DNA from: Oscillospiraceae bacterium
GTDB taxonomy: Bacteria; Bacillota; Clostridia; Oscillospirales; CAG-272
Length of the DNA: 64,000 nucleotides
Direction of reading: 5' to 3'
Assembly: GCA_015064395.1 (NCBI GenBank)
Contig: SVSH01000002.1
Span: 53,517 to 117,516, forward strand
In this document: in pieces, positions 8,187 to 14,782 of the stretch
Position numbering within the stretch: position 1 is the first letter of the stretch
Layout of the letters: the number at the start of each line of letters is the position of its first letter
The notes under the pieces: model-generated
Seen by the model: only the letters and a program-made list of their open reading frames with translations
What the model was told of the DNA's origin: nothing
Database searches by the model: none
Program-made: the position numbers and the translations under genes

Positions 8187-8307
8187 CTCAAGAACCTTTT
8201 TGAAAAAAGGTTCTTGAGAATCTCCAAAAACTTTACTCAAAAAATTCCTTTCAAGTTTTTTGAAAGGGGCGCGGGGGAAACCTTTTGTACACAAAAGTTT
8301 CCCCCGC
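8187..8307. repeat. Pair of palindromic intergenic hairpins (pgk-tpiA spacer)
   Basis: Two long hairpins with a shared style: CTCAAGAACCTTTTTGA and its mirror at 8187-8218, and GCGGGGGAAACCTTTTGT and its near-mirror at 8271-8307. Between them is a smaller TTTCAAGTTTTTTGAAA palindrome. Similar G-rich/AACCTTTTT hairpins occur at 9117-9150, 9247-9286 and 60859-60896, which suggests a dispersed family. No good T-run follows the first one, so processing or attenuation between pgk and tpiA is possible. Confidence 0.65.
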
Positions 8308-8338
8308 ATCCATAAACTACTACTAATGAGGTGTTATT

Positions 8339-9094
8339 ATGAGAAGATATGTGATCGCCGGCAACTGGAAGATGAACTTCACGCCTTCCCAGGCAACGGC
8401 ATTTATCAACGAGATCAAGCCCATGGTCGAGGGCAAGGACAACTGCGACATCGTGTTCTGCGCTCCCTACGTAACCATCGCCGCCGCTATGGAGGCTGCC
8501 AAGGGATCCAACATCAAGATCGGTGCCGAGAACGTTCACTTTGAGGCAAAGGGCGCATACACCGGCGAGGTTTCCGCCGAGATGCTCAAGGAGATCGGCG
8601 TTGAGTACGTCATCATCGGTCACTCCGAGAGAAGACAGTACTTCGGCGAGACGGACGAGACCGTTAACAAGAGAACCAAGGCGGCTCTGGCTGCCGGCAT
8701 GAAGGTTCTTCTGTGCCTGGGCGAGGTCAAGGAGCAAAGACTGGCCGGTATTACCAAGGAAATCGTCTCCATGCAGACCAAGCTGGACCTTGCCGGCATT
8801 TCCGCCGAGGACATGAAGAACGTCATCATCGCCTACGAGCCCGTTTGGGCCATCGGCACGGGACTTACGGCTACGCCCGAGCAGGCAGACGAGACCTGCG
8901 GCCAGATCCGTGAGGCACTTGCCGAGATCTATGGCGCTGAGGTTGCTGAGGCGACCATCATCCAGTACGGTGGCTCCATGAACGAAAAGAACGCAGCTGA
9001 GCTGCTCGCTAAGACCAACGTCGACGGCGGCCTCATCGGCGGCGCATCGCTCGTCGCTGAAAAGTTCACCGCGATCGTGGACGCTGCACAGTAA
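8339..9094 (+). CDS. tpiA: Triose-phosphate isomerase
   Basis: Interconverts glyceraldehyde-3-phosphate and dihydroxyacetone phosphate in glycolysis. A full-length 251-aa TIM barrel: the N-terminal AGNWKMN carries the catalytic Lys, IIGHSERR holds the catalytic His, and AYEPVWAIGTG holds the catalytic Glu and the mobile loop 6. The C-terminal phosphate-binding IQYGGSMNEKN and DGGLIGGASL are intact. GAGGTG lies upstream of the ATG. It follows pgk on the same strand across a 164-base spacer with palindromes. Confidence 0.96.
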   Translation: MRRYVIAGNWKMNFTPSQATAFINEIKPMVEGKDNCDIVFCAPYVTIAAAMEAAKGSNIKIGAENVHFEAKGAYTGEVSAEMLKEIGVEYVIIGHSERRQYFGETDETVNKRTKAALAAGMKVLLCLGEVKEQRLAGITKEIVSMQTKLDLAGISAEDMKNVIIAYEPVWAIGTGLTATPEQADETCGQIREALAEIYGAEVAEATIIQYGGSMNEKNAAELLAKTNVDGGLIGGASLVAEKFTAIVDAAQ

Positions 9095-9116
9095 GGAACG
9101 AGAACTAAATAATGGG

Positions 9117-9286
9117 CGAGGGGAACTTTTTTGAAAAAAAGTTCCCCTCGCGCTCCCTTCAAAAAACTTTAAGGAAAAAAGGATAAGAATAGATTTTGAG
9201 AAAAAGTGCAAATCCTTGCAGTTCTGAAGATTTCTTGGAGGGAGGGGCCGTAAGGGAACCTTCTTTCAAGAAGGTTCCCTTACGGC
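9117..9286. repeat. Two further G-rich hairpins after tpiA
   Basis: A nearly perfect hairpin at 9117-9150 (CGAGGGGAACTTTTTT and mirror) and an 18-bp-stem hairpin at 9247-9286 (GCCGTAAGGGAACCTTCTT and mirror). Both resemble the pgk-tpiA and post-alaS hairpins. The first probably works as the tpiA terminator. They form part of a 547-base gene-free gap (9095-9641) that is almost wholly repeat-like. Confidence 0.65.
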
Positions 9287-9351
9287 ACAAAAAAGAAAAA
9301 AGGTTTCCCCCGCACCCCTTTCCAAAAAACCTTAAGGAAAAGGAAATGGCT

Positions 9352-9505
9352 TGCCCGTAGGGACTGGGGAACGGAGTAAATCCGCAAAGTGGATCTATGC
9401 CGAGCGGAGCGAGGAGAGCCTCCCGGACGATCCGTAACAAAGGCAAAGCCCCATGGAACGGACGGTCGAGGAGGCCAGCCCATAGCGAGATGGTATAAAA
9501 TCTAC
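9352..9505. repeat. Repeat-like gene-free segment between hairpins
   Basis: This stretch of the tpiA-PPOX gap has no gene with a start site, no tRNA and no promoter that I can see. Its composition, and its setting between palindromes, look like part of a dispersed element rather than unique sequence. No second copy is present in the window to prove this. Confidence 0.3.
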
Positions 9506-9512
9506 GCAAACC

Positions 9513-9587
9513 CGTAGGGGCGAACTGTGTTCGCCCGCTAGAAAGGAAAGGCAACAACCACACGGGCGAACACAGTTCGCCCCTACG
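9513..9587. repeat. Perfect 25-bp inverted repeat with self-palindromic arms
   Basis: CGTAGGGGCGAACTGTGTTC... at 9513-9537 is perfectly inverted at 9563-9587, with a 25-base centre. Each arm is itself a palindrome (GGGCGAACTGTGTTCGCCC), so four hairpin arrangements can form. It has the look of a dispersed palindromic repeat unit. Confidence 0.75.
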
Positions 9588-9599
9588 AGAAAGAATGAA

Positions 9600-9632
9600 A
9601 TTGAAACCGCCCTCGGCACACGGCCGGGGGCG
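9600..9632 (-). terminator. Terminator of the PPOX-family gene
   Basis: A 9-bp G/C stem (9608-9616 with 9624-9632). On the minus strand it is followed by a weak T-rich stretch. It lies 10 bases past the stop codon. Confidence 0.65.
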
Positions 9633-9641
9633 TATTTGTCG

Positions 9642-10079
9642 TTATTTCGTAAAATCAATGTCGTACCGTTCGCCGTGGGAGAACAGCACGCCGCTCGTCA
9701 GGCGGATGCGCAAAATGATGGTGTTGGGATCCGATTCGTTGGTGTGGCCGTTGTCGTACCATTCGGCAAAGGCCGTGCGCAGTTTGTCGGCCATATCCGC
9801 GTTTTCGGGGGAGAGAATATGTCCCATGCTCTCACCCAGTCCCTGCGCCGTGAACCAGTCCCCGCAGATGGCGATCTTTGGGTTGCTCTGCAACTGCTGT
9901 ATCTTGTTTGACAGTGCGTGGGTGACGACGTAAAACGAGCCGTCCTCGTAGTATGTATTGACCGCTCTGACAAAGGGCGTGTGGTCTTGCTCGGTCGCGA
10001 TGGCGATCAGATTGTCATGTCCAAAACGACGGGTCATCAGCTCCTGCACGTGCGCGTCTTGCGAGAAATTTGTTTTCAT
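9642..10079 (-). CDS. Pyridoxamine 5'-phosphate oxidase-family (flavin-binding split-barrel) protein
   Basis: A 145-aa protein with the split-barrel pattern of small PNPOx-like proteins: an N-terminal helix, then TPFVRAVNTYYEDGSFYVVT, LSNKIQQLQSNPKIAIC and a late GVLFSHGERYDIDF strand pair. Such proteins bind FMN, F420 or heme and usually act in redox or detoxification roles; this one cannot be assigned a substrate. The ATG at 10079 is preceded by AGGAGAG. It is transcribed divergently from the Xre gene at 10196 from overlapping promoters, so that regulator may control it (inference). Confidence 0.75.
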   Translation of the reverse strand: MKTNFSQDAHVQELMTRRFGHDNLIAIATEQDHTPFVRAVNTYYEDGSFYVVTHALSNKIQQLQSNPKIAICGDWFTAQGLGESMGHILSPENADMADKLRTAFAEWYDNGHTNESDPNTIILRIRLTSGVLFSHGERYDIDFTK

Positions 10080-10106
10080 TGTTTGCTCTCCTGCTATGTA
10101 TTTTGA

Positions 10107-10123
10107 ATGTCCGTTAAGGACAT
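10107..10123. promoter_or_regulatory. Operator-like palindrome at the PPOX transcription start
   Basis: ATGTCC-GTTAA-GGACAT is a perfect 6-bp-arm inverted repeat just downstream of the minus-strand -10 (10128-10133). Its place over the expected transcription start suits a repressor site or a leader hairpin. Confidence 0.5.
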
Positions 10124-10127
10124 GGAT

Positions 10128-10156
10128 ATTATACTCTCTATATAGACAATCGTCAA
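10128..10156 (-). promoter_or_regulatory. Promoter for the PPOX-family gene
   Basis: Read on the minus strand: TTGACG (10156-10151), 17-bp spacer, TATAAT (10133-10128). It overlaps the divergent promoter of the Xre gene. Confidence 0.85.
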
Positions 10157-10171
10157 TAGCATGAGTATAAA
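10143..10171 (+). promoter_or_regulatory. Promoter for the Xre-type regulator
   Basis: TAGACA at 10143-10148, 17-bp spacer, TATAAA at 10166-10171. The -35 lies within the spacer of the divergent promoter, so only one polymerase can bind at a time. Confidence 0.6.
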
Positions 10172-10195
10172 TTAAAATGATAAAGGGGTGAATTT

Positions 10196-10414
10196 ATGAT
10201 TTCATACGCACCGCTTTACCAAACGATGAAGGCGAAGGGAATTACGACATATAAGCTGGTCAATCAGTATCATTTGAGCTGTAGCTTGTTGGATCGGCTC
10301 AAGCATAATAAGCCGATCAGCACGGTGACACTCAACGATCTTTGCACGATATTGGATTGTCGCGTGGAAGACGTTTTGGTGTATTGTAAAGACGAAAATT
10401 CAGATCTTGATTAA
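10196..10414 (+). CDS. Small Xre/Cro-type helix-turn-helix regulator
   Basis: A 72-aa protein that is essentially one HTH domain (YQTMKAKGITTYKLVNQYHLS, then LLDRLKHNKPISTVTLNDLCTIL and a terminal CRVEDVLVY), the layout of the YozG-like Cro/C1 subgroup. AAAGGGGTG precedes the ATG. Divergent from the PPOX-family gene, so autoregulation and control of that neighbour are the obvious hypothesis. No effector domain is present. This stretch is more AT-rich than the flanking genes. Confidence 0.8.
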   Translation: MISYAPLYQTMKAKGITTYKLVNQYHLSCSLLDRLKHNKPISTVTLNDLCTILDCRVEDVLVYCKDENSDLD

Positions 10415-10419
10415 GCGAA

Positions 10420-10450
10420 CGCCCTCGGCAAACAGCCGAGGGCGATTTTG
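10420..10450. terminator. Bidirectional terminator between convergent genes
   Basis: A perfect 10-bp stem (10420-10429 with 10435-10444) with ATTTTG after it. It ends the Xre gene and also lies just beyond the stop of the convergent transketolase gene. Confidence 0.8.
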
Positions 10451-10456
10451 TAGATG

Positions 10457-11407
10457 TTACTTTTTCAGAGCGGCTTCGATGGTATTGGCAACGCTCTCGG
10501 CATCCATGCCGTAAGCACGGATCAGATCGTCAAACGTACCGCTGCGGCCAAAGGCGTCCTTGACACCGATGCGGGTCATGGGCGTGGGGCATTTTTCGCA
10601 CAGCACCTCGGCAACAGCCGAGCCAAGACCGCCTGTGATAAAGTGGTCCTCGGCGGTGAATACGCGGCCTGTCTTGTTGGCGTAGGAAACGATGAGCTCC
10701 TCGTCGATGGGCTTGATGGTGTGGATGTTGACAACGGCCAGATCAATGCCGCGCTCAGCCAGCATCTCGCGGGCCTTGAGCGACTCGCCGACCATAAGAC
10801 CGGTGGCGAACATAACGGCGTCCTTACCGTCAGCCATGACGACGCCCTTGCCAACGGTAAATTCGGCATCGTCCTCGGTGATGACGTCCAGCGCCGAGCG
10901 GCCCATACGAACGTAAACGGGACCGTCGATCTCGAGTGCCGCCTTGATGGCGCGGCCGGACTCGGGACCGTCACAGGGGGAGAGCACCGTCATGCCGGGC
11001 AGCTCGCGCATGAGCGCCAGATCCTCCAGGCACTGGTGGGTAGCACCGTCCTCACCGACGGAAAGACCTGCGTGCGTCGCACCGATCTTGACGTTGAGGT
11101 GGGGATAAGCGATCGAATTGCGTACCTGCTCGTAGGCACGACCGGCGGCGAACATGGCAAAGGTGGTAGCGACAGCGGGCGTGCCCGTGGTGGCGATACC
11201 GGCCGCGACGGACATCATATTCGCCTCGGCAATGCCGCATTCGATAAATCGATCGGGGTATTTTTCTGCAAAAAAGCCGGCGCGGGTGGCGTCAGCCAGG
11301 TCGGCACAAAGAACGACGAAATCGCGCTCGGCGCCCATCTCCTCCAGCGCACGTCCGAAGGCGTCGCGGGGGGCCATTTTTTTCTTAGGTACATTCAGAT
11401 TGCTCAT
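10457..11407 (-). CDS. Transketolase, C-terminal (pyrimidine + C-terminal domain) subunit
   Basis: A 316-aa half-transketolase that holds the Pyr domain and the C-terminal domain, as in split transketolases and E1-beta-like subunits. Seen motifs are VVLCADLADATRAGFFAEKYPDR, FIECGIAEANMMSVAAGIA (the Glu that activates thiamine diphosphate) and VGEDGATHQCLEDLALMR. The PP-domain partner (N-terminal half) is needed for activity and is normally the adjacent gene. Here neither neighbour encodes it. The start is the ATG at 11407, which follows GGAGGATGCACC; the longer upstream frame crosses the promoter. Role: non-oxidative pentose phosphate pathway, pending the partner. Confidence 0.9.
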   Translation of the reverse strand: MSNLNVPKKKMAPRDAFGRALEEMGAERDFVVLCADLADATRAGFFAEKYPDRFIECGIAEANMMSVAAGIATTGTPAVATTFAMFAAGRAYEQVRNSIAYPHLNVKIGATHAGLSVGEDGATHQCLEDLALMRELPGMTVLSPCDGPESGRAIKAALEIDGPVYVRMGRSALDVITEDDAEFTVGKGVVMADGKDAVMFATGLMVGESLKAREMLAERGIDLAVVNIHTIKPIDEELIVSYANKTGRVFTAEDHFITGGLGSAVAEVLCEKCPTPMTRIGVKDAFGRSGTFDDLIRAYGMDAESVANTIEAALKK

Positions 11408-11437
11408 GGTGCATCCTCCGTTGGTAATTACTCCTTT

Positions 11438-11466
11438 ATTATAAGCCATGCACCTCGAATTGTCAA
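11438..11466 (-). promoter_or_regulatory. Consensus promoter for the transketolase subunit
   Basis: Read on the minus strand: TTGACA (11466-11461), 17-bp spacer, TATAAT (11443-11438), both hexamers perfect. The gene is therefore transcribed independently of any partner half. Confidence 0.92.
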
Positions 11467-11514
11467 GGGCAAAAGGGGGAGAAATGCTACCCGGTGGCAA
11501 TTTTTATCCGTCCG

Positions 11515-12147
11515 TCAGCGGAACCATCCTTGCAGTGCTTCAAGAAATTTGAAGCGCAATTTGTATTTCGTATTTTCTGTTTCCGTGATGATGGCATATT
11601 GGTCCGGGTTCAGCCCCACGGCAATAAATTCCTCTTCCGCCTGCTCCTTTTGCACCGTCGCGGCGGTCATGCAGAGCGGCGGGAACAGCACGCACCAGAA
11701 GTTTTGTCCCTCGGCCTCTCCGATCATCACGCGAAGCGAGAGGTATTCTCCCGCGGGAAAGCAAAACGATTCGTAATTGCGGGTCGGATAATCCTCTTGT
11801 GACAGGGTGACGATCACGGCGTCGTCGCATCCTTTTGCGCGCAGTGTTTCCTCGGCCGTTTCGGTGAGGCTGGGAATGAGAGCGGTCAGTTGTGTTGCCG
11901 CCTCGTCGCGATTTTGACAGCCCTCCAATGCCTCGCTTGCCACGGTCAGGACGGCGTCCCGCACCTGCATTTTCAGGGCCTGATCCTCGGCGCTGTCCGA
12001 GTTGGCCAGCACGTGCAGGCGGATGACGGCGTCGTAGATGTCCTCCTCACCATGGACAGGCAGATAGGTTGCGCCCAGCACGATCAGCAGGGCGAGTGTA
12101 GCAATGGTGGCAATGAAGCCCACCCGCTTTTTTGTTTTGATATGCAT
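11515..12147 (-). CDS. spoIIR: Stage II sporulation protein R
   Basis: SpoIIR is secreted from the forespore into the intermembrane space, where it triggers SpoIIGA to cleave pro-sigma-E. The 210-aa protein has an N-terminal signal/anchor (about residues 9-30) and the family signatures IRLHVLANSDSAEDQ, YPTRNYESFCFPAGEYLSLR and NFWCVLFPPLC. Its partners spoIIGA and sigE are in the same window at 30.8-32.4 kb. The ATG at 12147 follows AAAGGAGG by 9 bases, and that site is inside a hairpin arm (12153-12195). It lies 70 bases downstream of rbfA on the same strand. Confidence 0.95.
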   Translation of the reverse strand: MHIKTKKRVGFIATIATLALLIVLGATYLPVHGEEDIYDAVIRLHVLANSDSAEDQALKMQVRDAVLTVASEALEGCQNRDEAATQLTALIPSLTETAEETLRAKGCDDAVIVTLSQEDYPTRNYESFCFPAGEYLSLRVMIGEAEGQNFWCVLFPPLCMTAATVQKEQAEEEFIAVGLNPDQYAIITETENTKYKLRFKFLEALQGWFR

Positions 12148-12152
12148 AGAAA

Positions 12153-12195
12153 AAATCCTCCTTTGGGGCCATTGTTGCCAAAAAAAGGAGGATTT
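12153..12195 (-). terminator. rbfA-spoIIR hairpin that also sequesters the spoIIR ribosome binding site
   Basis: A 12-bp perfect inverted repeat (12153-12164 with 12184-12195). On the minus strand the 3' arm is AAAGGAGGATTT and continues into TTT, so it has terminator shape. The same arm contains the AAAGGAGG site used by spoIIR. Confidence 0.75.
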
Positions 12196-12217
12196 ATTCG
12201 GTCAGGCAAGGGACGGT

Positions 12218-12646
12218 TCAATCTCCTGCCTCGGGTGTGGTGTCGGCGTAAGCGTCGCGAGCGTCCGATTCGTCCGCGGTTAGGTCCTCGTCGTCGGTGC
12301 GGGGAGACTCCTCTTCGATCTTGTGAAGGAGCGACGCAATATGAGCACCGTGCGCCAGCGAGGTGTCGCGGATAAAGGTGAGCTCGGGGGTCATACGCAG
12401 ATTGAGGCGGCGGGCCAGCTCAGAGCGAATGAAGGAGGCCGAGGAGCGCAGACCGCGCGACAGCTCCTTCTCGTCGCCGCGCAGAGCGGAATAGTAGATC
12501 TTGGCGTATTTAAGGTCGGGAGTAACCTCAGCGCCCGTGATGCTGACGAAGGCGTCCTTGACGCGCGGGTCCTTGACCTCGCGCAAAATGGAGGCGACCT
12601 CGCCCCGCATCTCGTCGTTGATTCTGCCGCGTCTGTATTTTGCCAT
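12218..12646 (-). CDS. rbfA: 30S ribosome-binding factor A
   Basis: RbfA assists late maturation of the 30S subunit and 16S 5'-end processing. The 142-aa product starts with the typical YRRGRINDEMRGEVASIL and carries VSITGAEVTPDLKYAKIYYS and RLNLRMTPELTFIRDTSL, the KH-fold landmarks of the family. About 25 residues of acidic tail extend beyond the normal end. The ATG at 12646 is chosen by homology and an AAAGGATGA site; the longer frame upstream crosses the promoter. It is not next to infB or truB, its usual partners, but ahead of spoIIR. Confidence 0.93.
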   Translation of the reverse strand: MAKYRRGRINDEMRGEVASILREVKDPRVKDAFVSITGAEVTPDLKYAKIYYSALRGDEKELSRGLRSSASFIRSELARRLNLRMTPELTFIRDTSLAHGAHIASLLHKIEEESPRTDDEDLTADESDARDAYADTTPEAGD

Positions 12647-12682
12647 GGATGATTCATCCTTTCGTTTCAAATTTCTGCCTAT

Positions 12683-12711
12683 AGTATAGCATAGTTTTGG
12701 GGGATTTACAA
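12683..12711 (-). promoter_or_regulatory. Promoter for rbfA
   Basis: Read on the minus strand: TTGTAA (12711-12706), 17-bp spacer, TATACT (12688-12683) with TGC directly before it (extended -10). Confidence 0.75.
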
Positions 12712-12781
12712 GGGGGCGGGGCGAGTTTTGAGAAAATTTCAGCGTATTTTGACGTCTGTGGCAACGTTTGGGGCTGTTCGC

Positions 12782-12810
12782 TTGCCAAACGCATTTTTTT
12801 GTGATATAAT
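12782..12810 (+). promoter_or_regulatory. Promoter for the sigma factor gene
   Basis: TTGCCA at 12782-12787, 17-bp spacer, TATAAT at 12805-12810 preceded by TGA (extended -10). A sigma-A type site, so the alternative sigma factor is not solely self-driven. Confidence 0.8.
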
Positions 12811-12872
12811 TTTGGTATCCCCCGATAAAAAACGCGCAAAAAGCGTAGTATATGGGTGAGGAGGTGAGCGGT

Positions 12873-13433
12873 GTGATACAGGACGAGTACATTATTTCGT
12901 TATTTTTTGACCGCTCGGAGCGAGCGATCGAGGCCTTGGCAGATGCACATGGACGAGCCATGCGCGCGGTCAGCCTGCGTATTGTACAAAACGAGCAGGA
13001 TGCAGACGAGTGCCTCAACGATGCCTACTTAGGCGTATGGAACGCCATCCCACCCGCGCGCCCGACAGCCCTCGGTAGCTTTGCTTGCCGCATCTGCCGT
13101 AACATCTCTTTGACCCGCTACCACTACAACAAGGCGGCAAGACGGGACACGGCGGCCAGCGTCAGTCTGGAGGAGATCGCCGATGTCCTGCCTGATGACA
13201 GAACGGTCGAGCGCGAGATGGACAATGCCGCCATCACGCAGGCGCTGAACGATTTTTTGGGCGGTCTTAATCCGACCAACCTCTACGTTTTCATGCGCCG
13301 GTATTGGTTTTTTGATGCGGTACGGGATATTGCCGGTACGGTGGGACTGACCGAAGCGGCTGTGTATCTGCGTCTTGACCGCATGAAAAAGAGCCTTGCC
13401 AAGCACCTGAAGGAAAGGGGGATACTGATATGA
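12873..13433 (+). CDS. RNA polymerase sigma factor, ECF-like sigma-70 family
   Basis: A 186-aa two-domain sigma factor. Region 2 includes AEALADAHGR-like helices and DADECLNDAYLGVWNAIPP, with LGSFACRICRNISLTRYHY over region 2.4. Region 4 near the C-terminus has FDAVRDIAGTVGLTEAAVYLR, the -35 recognition helix-turn-helix. GTG at 12873 is taken as start because GAGGAGGTGAG lies 5 bases upstream; the ATG at 12852 precedes that site. The stop overlaps the next start (ATGA at 13430-13433), so the two are translationally coupled, as expected of a sigma and its membrane regulator. Confidence 0.85.
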   Translation: MIQDEYIISLFFDRSERAIEALADAHGRAMRAVSLRIVQNEQDADECLNDAYLGVWNAIPPARPTALGSFACRICRNISLTRYHYNKAARRDTAASVSLEEIADVLPDDRTVEREMDNAAITQALNDFLGGLNPTNLYVFMRRYWFFDAVRDIAGTVGLTEAAVYLRLDRMKKSLAKHLKERGILI

Positions 13434-14665
13434 AGGATACGCAAAGAATCAACGAGGCCTTCTCGGACGTGGATGACAAATACGTCACCGCCGCGATGAC
13501 CCCGCCCCGGCGTCTTGGCAAGTGGGCACGCATCGCCCTTGTCGCCGCTTGCATCGCCCTTTTGATCGGGGCATATTTCCCGATACGCAACGCTACCTTT
13601 GTCTTGCCGTATATGGGCGGCGCGACCTTTGTGAATACGGAGCAAAAGAAGCCCTCCTTTTCCTTGGGCGCGCAAAAGCCGGCGGAGATATCCCTGCCTT
13701 GGGACGATGCCTTGTATCTGAAGGGCGAGGTGGATACAAAGCGCTACAAGCCGGGCGAGGCGATCGAGCTTTCGTTTGAGATCGGACTCAAAAACGATTA
13801 TCCGGGCGATGGCGCGTTGCGCCTGACGCTCAAGGCTCCCGATTTTGATATTGCGGTCAAGGGCTATGCTTGCGAGAATGGCGTTGTGACCATCGATGAT
13901 GCGACGCCGGAACGTTATTCTGTCGAGCGTCCGTTGGCTCTCAAGGTGATACTGACACCCACCTATGCCGAGGACTATGCGATGGGAACGATCTCACTCT
14001 CGGTCGGCTTCGTGCCTGACGATATGAAGGCACTGATGGACAAAATTGCCGCATCCCACGTGCCGAACGCGAATGAAACGTGGCAGACGGCATTTTTTGA
14101 CGGTGGCGCTCTGCGCTTGGGTAGAGCGGAGCTGGATTATGCCGCCGATACCGTGGAATTGCGCTTGGATACCTCTCCGCGCGGGGCAGTGGATATCTGG
14201 GAGATCATGCTCGCGGAGCATTACAAGATGCGTAAGATCAGCGGACGTGAATTTGCGGATATGTATTTCGACTATTCTTACCGCAACAGCATCTATGCCT
14301 CGGTTGACAGTTATATGACTGTGGAAAAAACGGTGCGGTTTTCCTATATGAGTCAAAACATTCGCTATGCCAACAAGGAATATGTCGATGCCCCCGAAAT
14401 ATGGGAGCGGTATGAAAAGGTGCGCGCCTTCGAAATGGGAGATTGGGAGGATTATGACAGCGCCGAGGCCAACGCCGCCCGCCGCGAGCTGGCCGGGTAT
14501 ATCCTGCTCTATATGAAGGAGCAGGGCATCATCACCGCCGAGGAATACGAGGCGGAAACCGCTCATATGGCCAACACGAAAAACGTAGGCAACTGGGGCG
14601 TCGGCTTTGACCAGAACGTCGCCCGTTACAGCCGCGTGCTCCAGAAATATATGTATACCCACTGA
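13430..14665 (+). CDS. Putative membrane-anchored anti-sigma/sensor protein
   Basis: A 411-aa protein with a short cytosolic N-terminus (about 27 residues), one membrane span near residues 30-48 (IALVAACIALLIGAYF) and a large extracytoplasmic part. That is the topology of single-pass anti-sigma factors, and the gene overlaps the sigma gene by 4 bases. I recognise no known anti-sigma zinc motif. The outside part contains a stretch that resembles an immunoglobulin-like beta domain (about residues 95-190, KGEVDTKRYKPGEAIELSFE onward). Role as the sigma partner is inferred from position and topology only. Confidence 0.6.
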   Translation: MKDTQRINEAFSDVDDKYVTAAMTPPRRLGKWARIALVAACIALLIGAYFPIRNATFVLPYMGGATFVNTEQKKPSFSLGAQKPAEISLPWDDALYLKGEVDTKRYKPGEAIELSFEIGLKNDYPGDGALRLTLKAPDFDIAVKGYACENGVVTIDDATPERYSVERPLALKVILTPTYAEDYAMGTISLSVGFVPDDMKALMDKIAASHVPNANETWQTAFFDGGALRLGRAELDYAADTVELRLDTSPRGAVDIWEIMLAEHYKMRKISGREFADMYFDYSYRNSIYASVDSYMTVEKTVRFSYMSQNIRYANKEYVDAPEIWERYEKVRAFEMGDWEDYDSAEANAARRELAGYILLYMKEQGIITAEEYEAETAHMANTKNVGNWGVGFDQNVARYSRVLQKYMYTH

Positions 14666-14669
14666 TATG

Positions 14670-14703
14670 GCGTCCCCCGACACACGCGGGGGATGCTTTT
14701 TTT
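14670..14703 (+). terminator. Terminator of the sigma/anti-sigma operon
   Basis: A 10-bp stem with one G-U pair (14670-14679 with 14687-14696), followed by seven Ts. Confidence 0.88.
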
Positions 14704-14722
14704 CAAAAATTTGTCCAACCCG

Positions 14723-14751
14723 TTGCAAAGAAAGCGGCTGTATGGTAAAAT
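14723..14751 (+). promoter_or_regulatory. Promoter for the beta-helix lipoprotein
   Basis: TTGCAA at 14723-14728, 17-bp spacer, TAAAAT at 14746-14751 with TGG before it (extended -10). Confidence 0.7.
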
Positions 14752-14782
14752 AAAGCATCGAAGTTCGAAAAGGAGTACGAAT

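Noticed and set aside
9513..9587. Possible CRISPR repeat pair
   Set aside because: Only two copies, in inverted rather than direct order, with no further units and no cas genes.
9280..9658. Short minus-strand frames in the tpiA-PPOX gap
   Set aside because: They lie in palindromic and repeat-like DNA and have no start sites.
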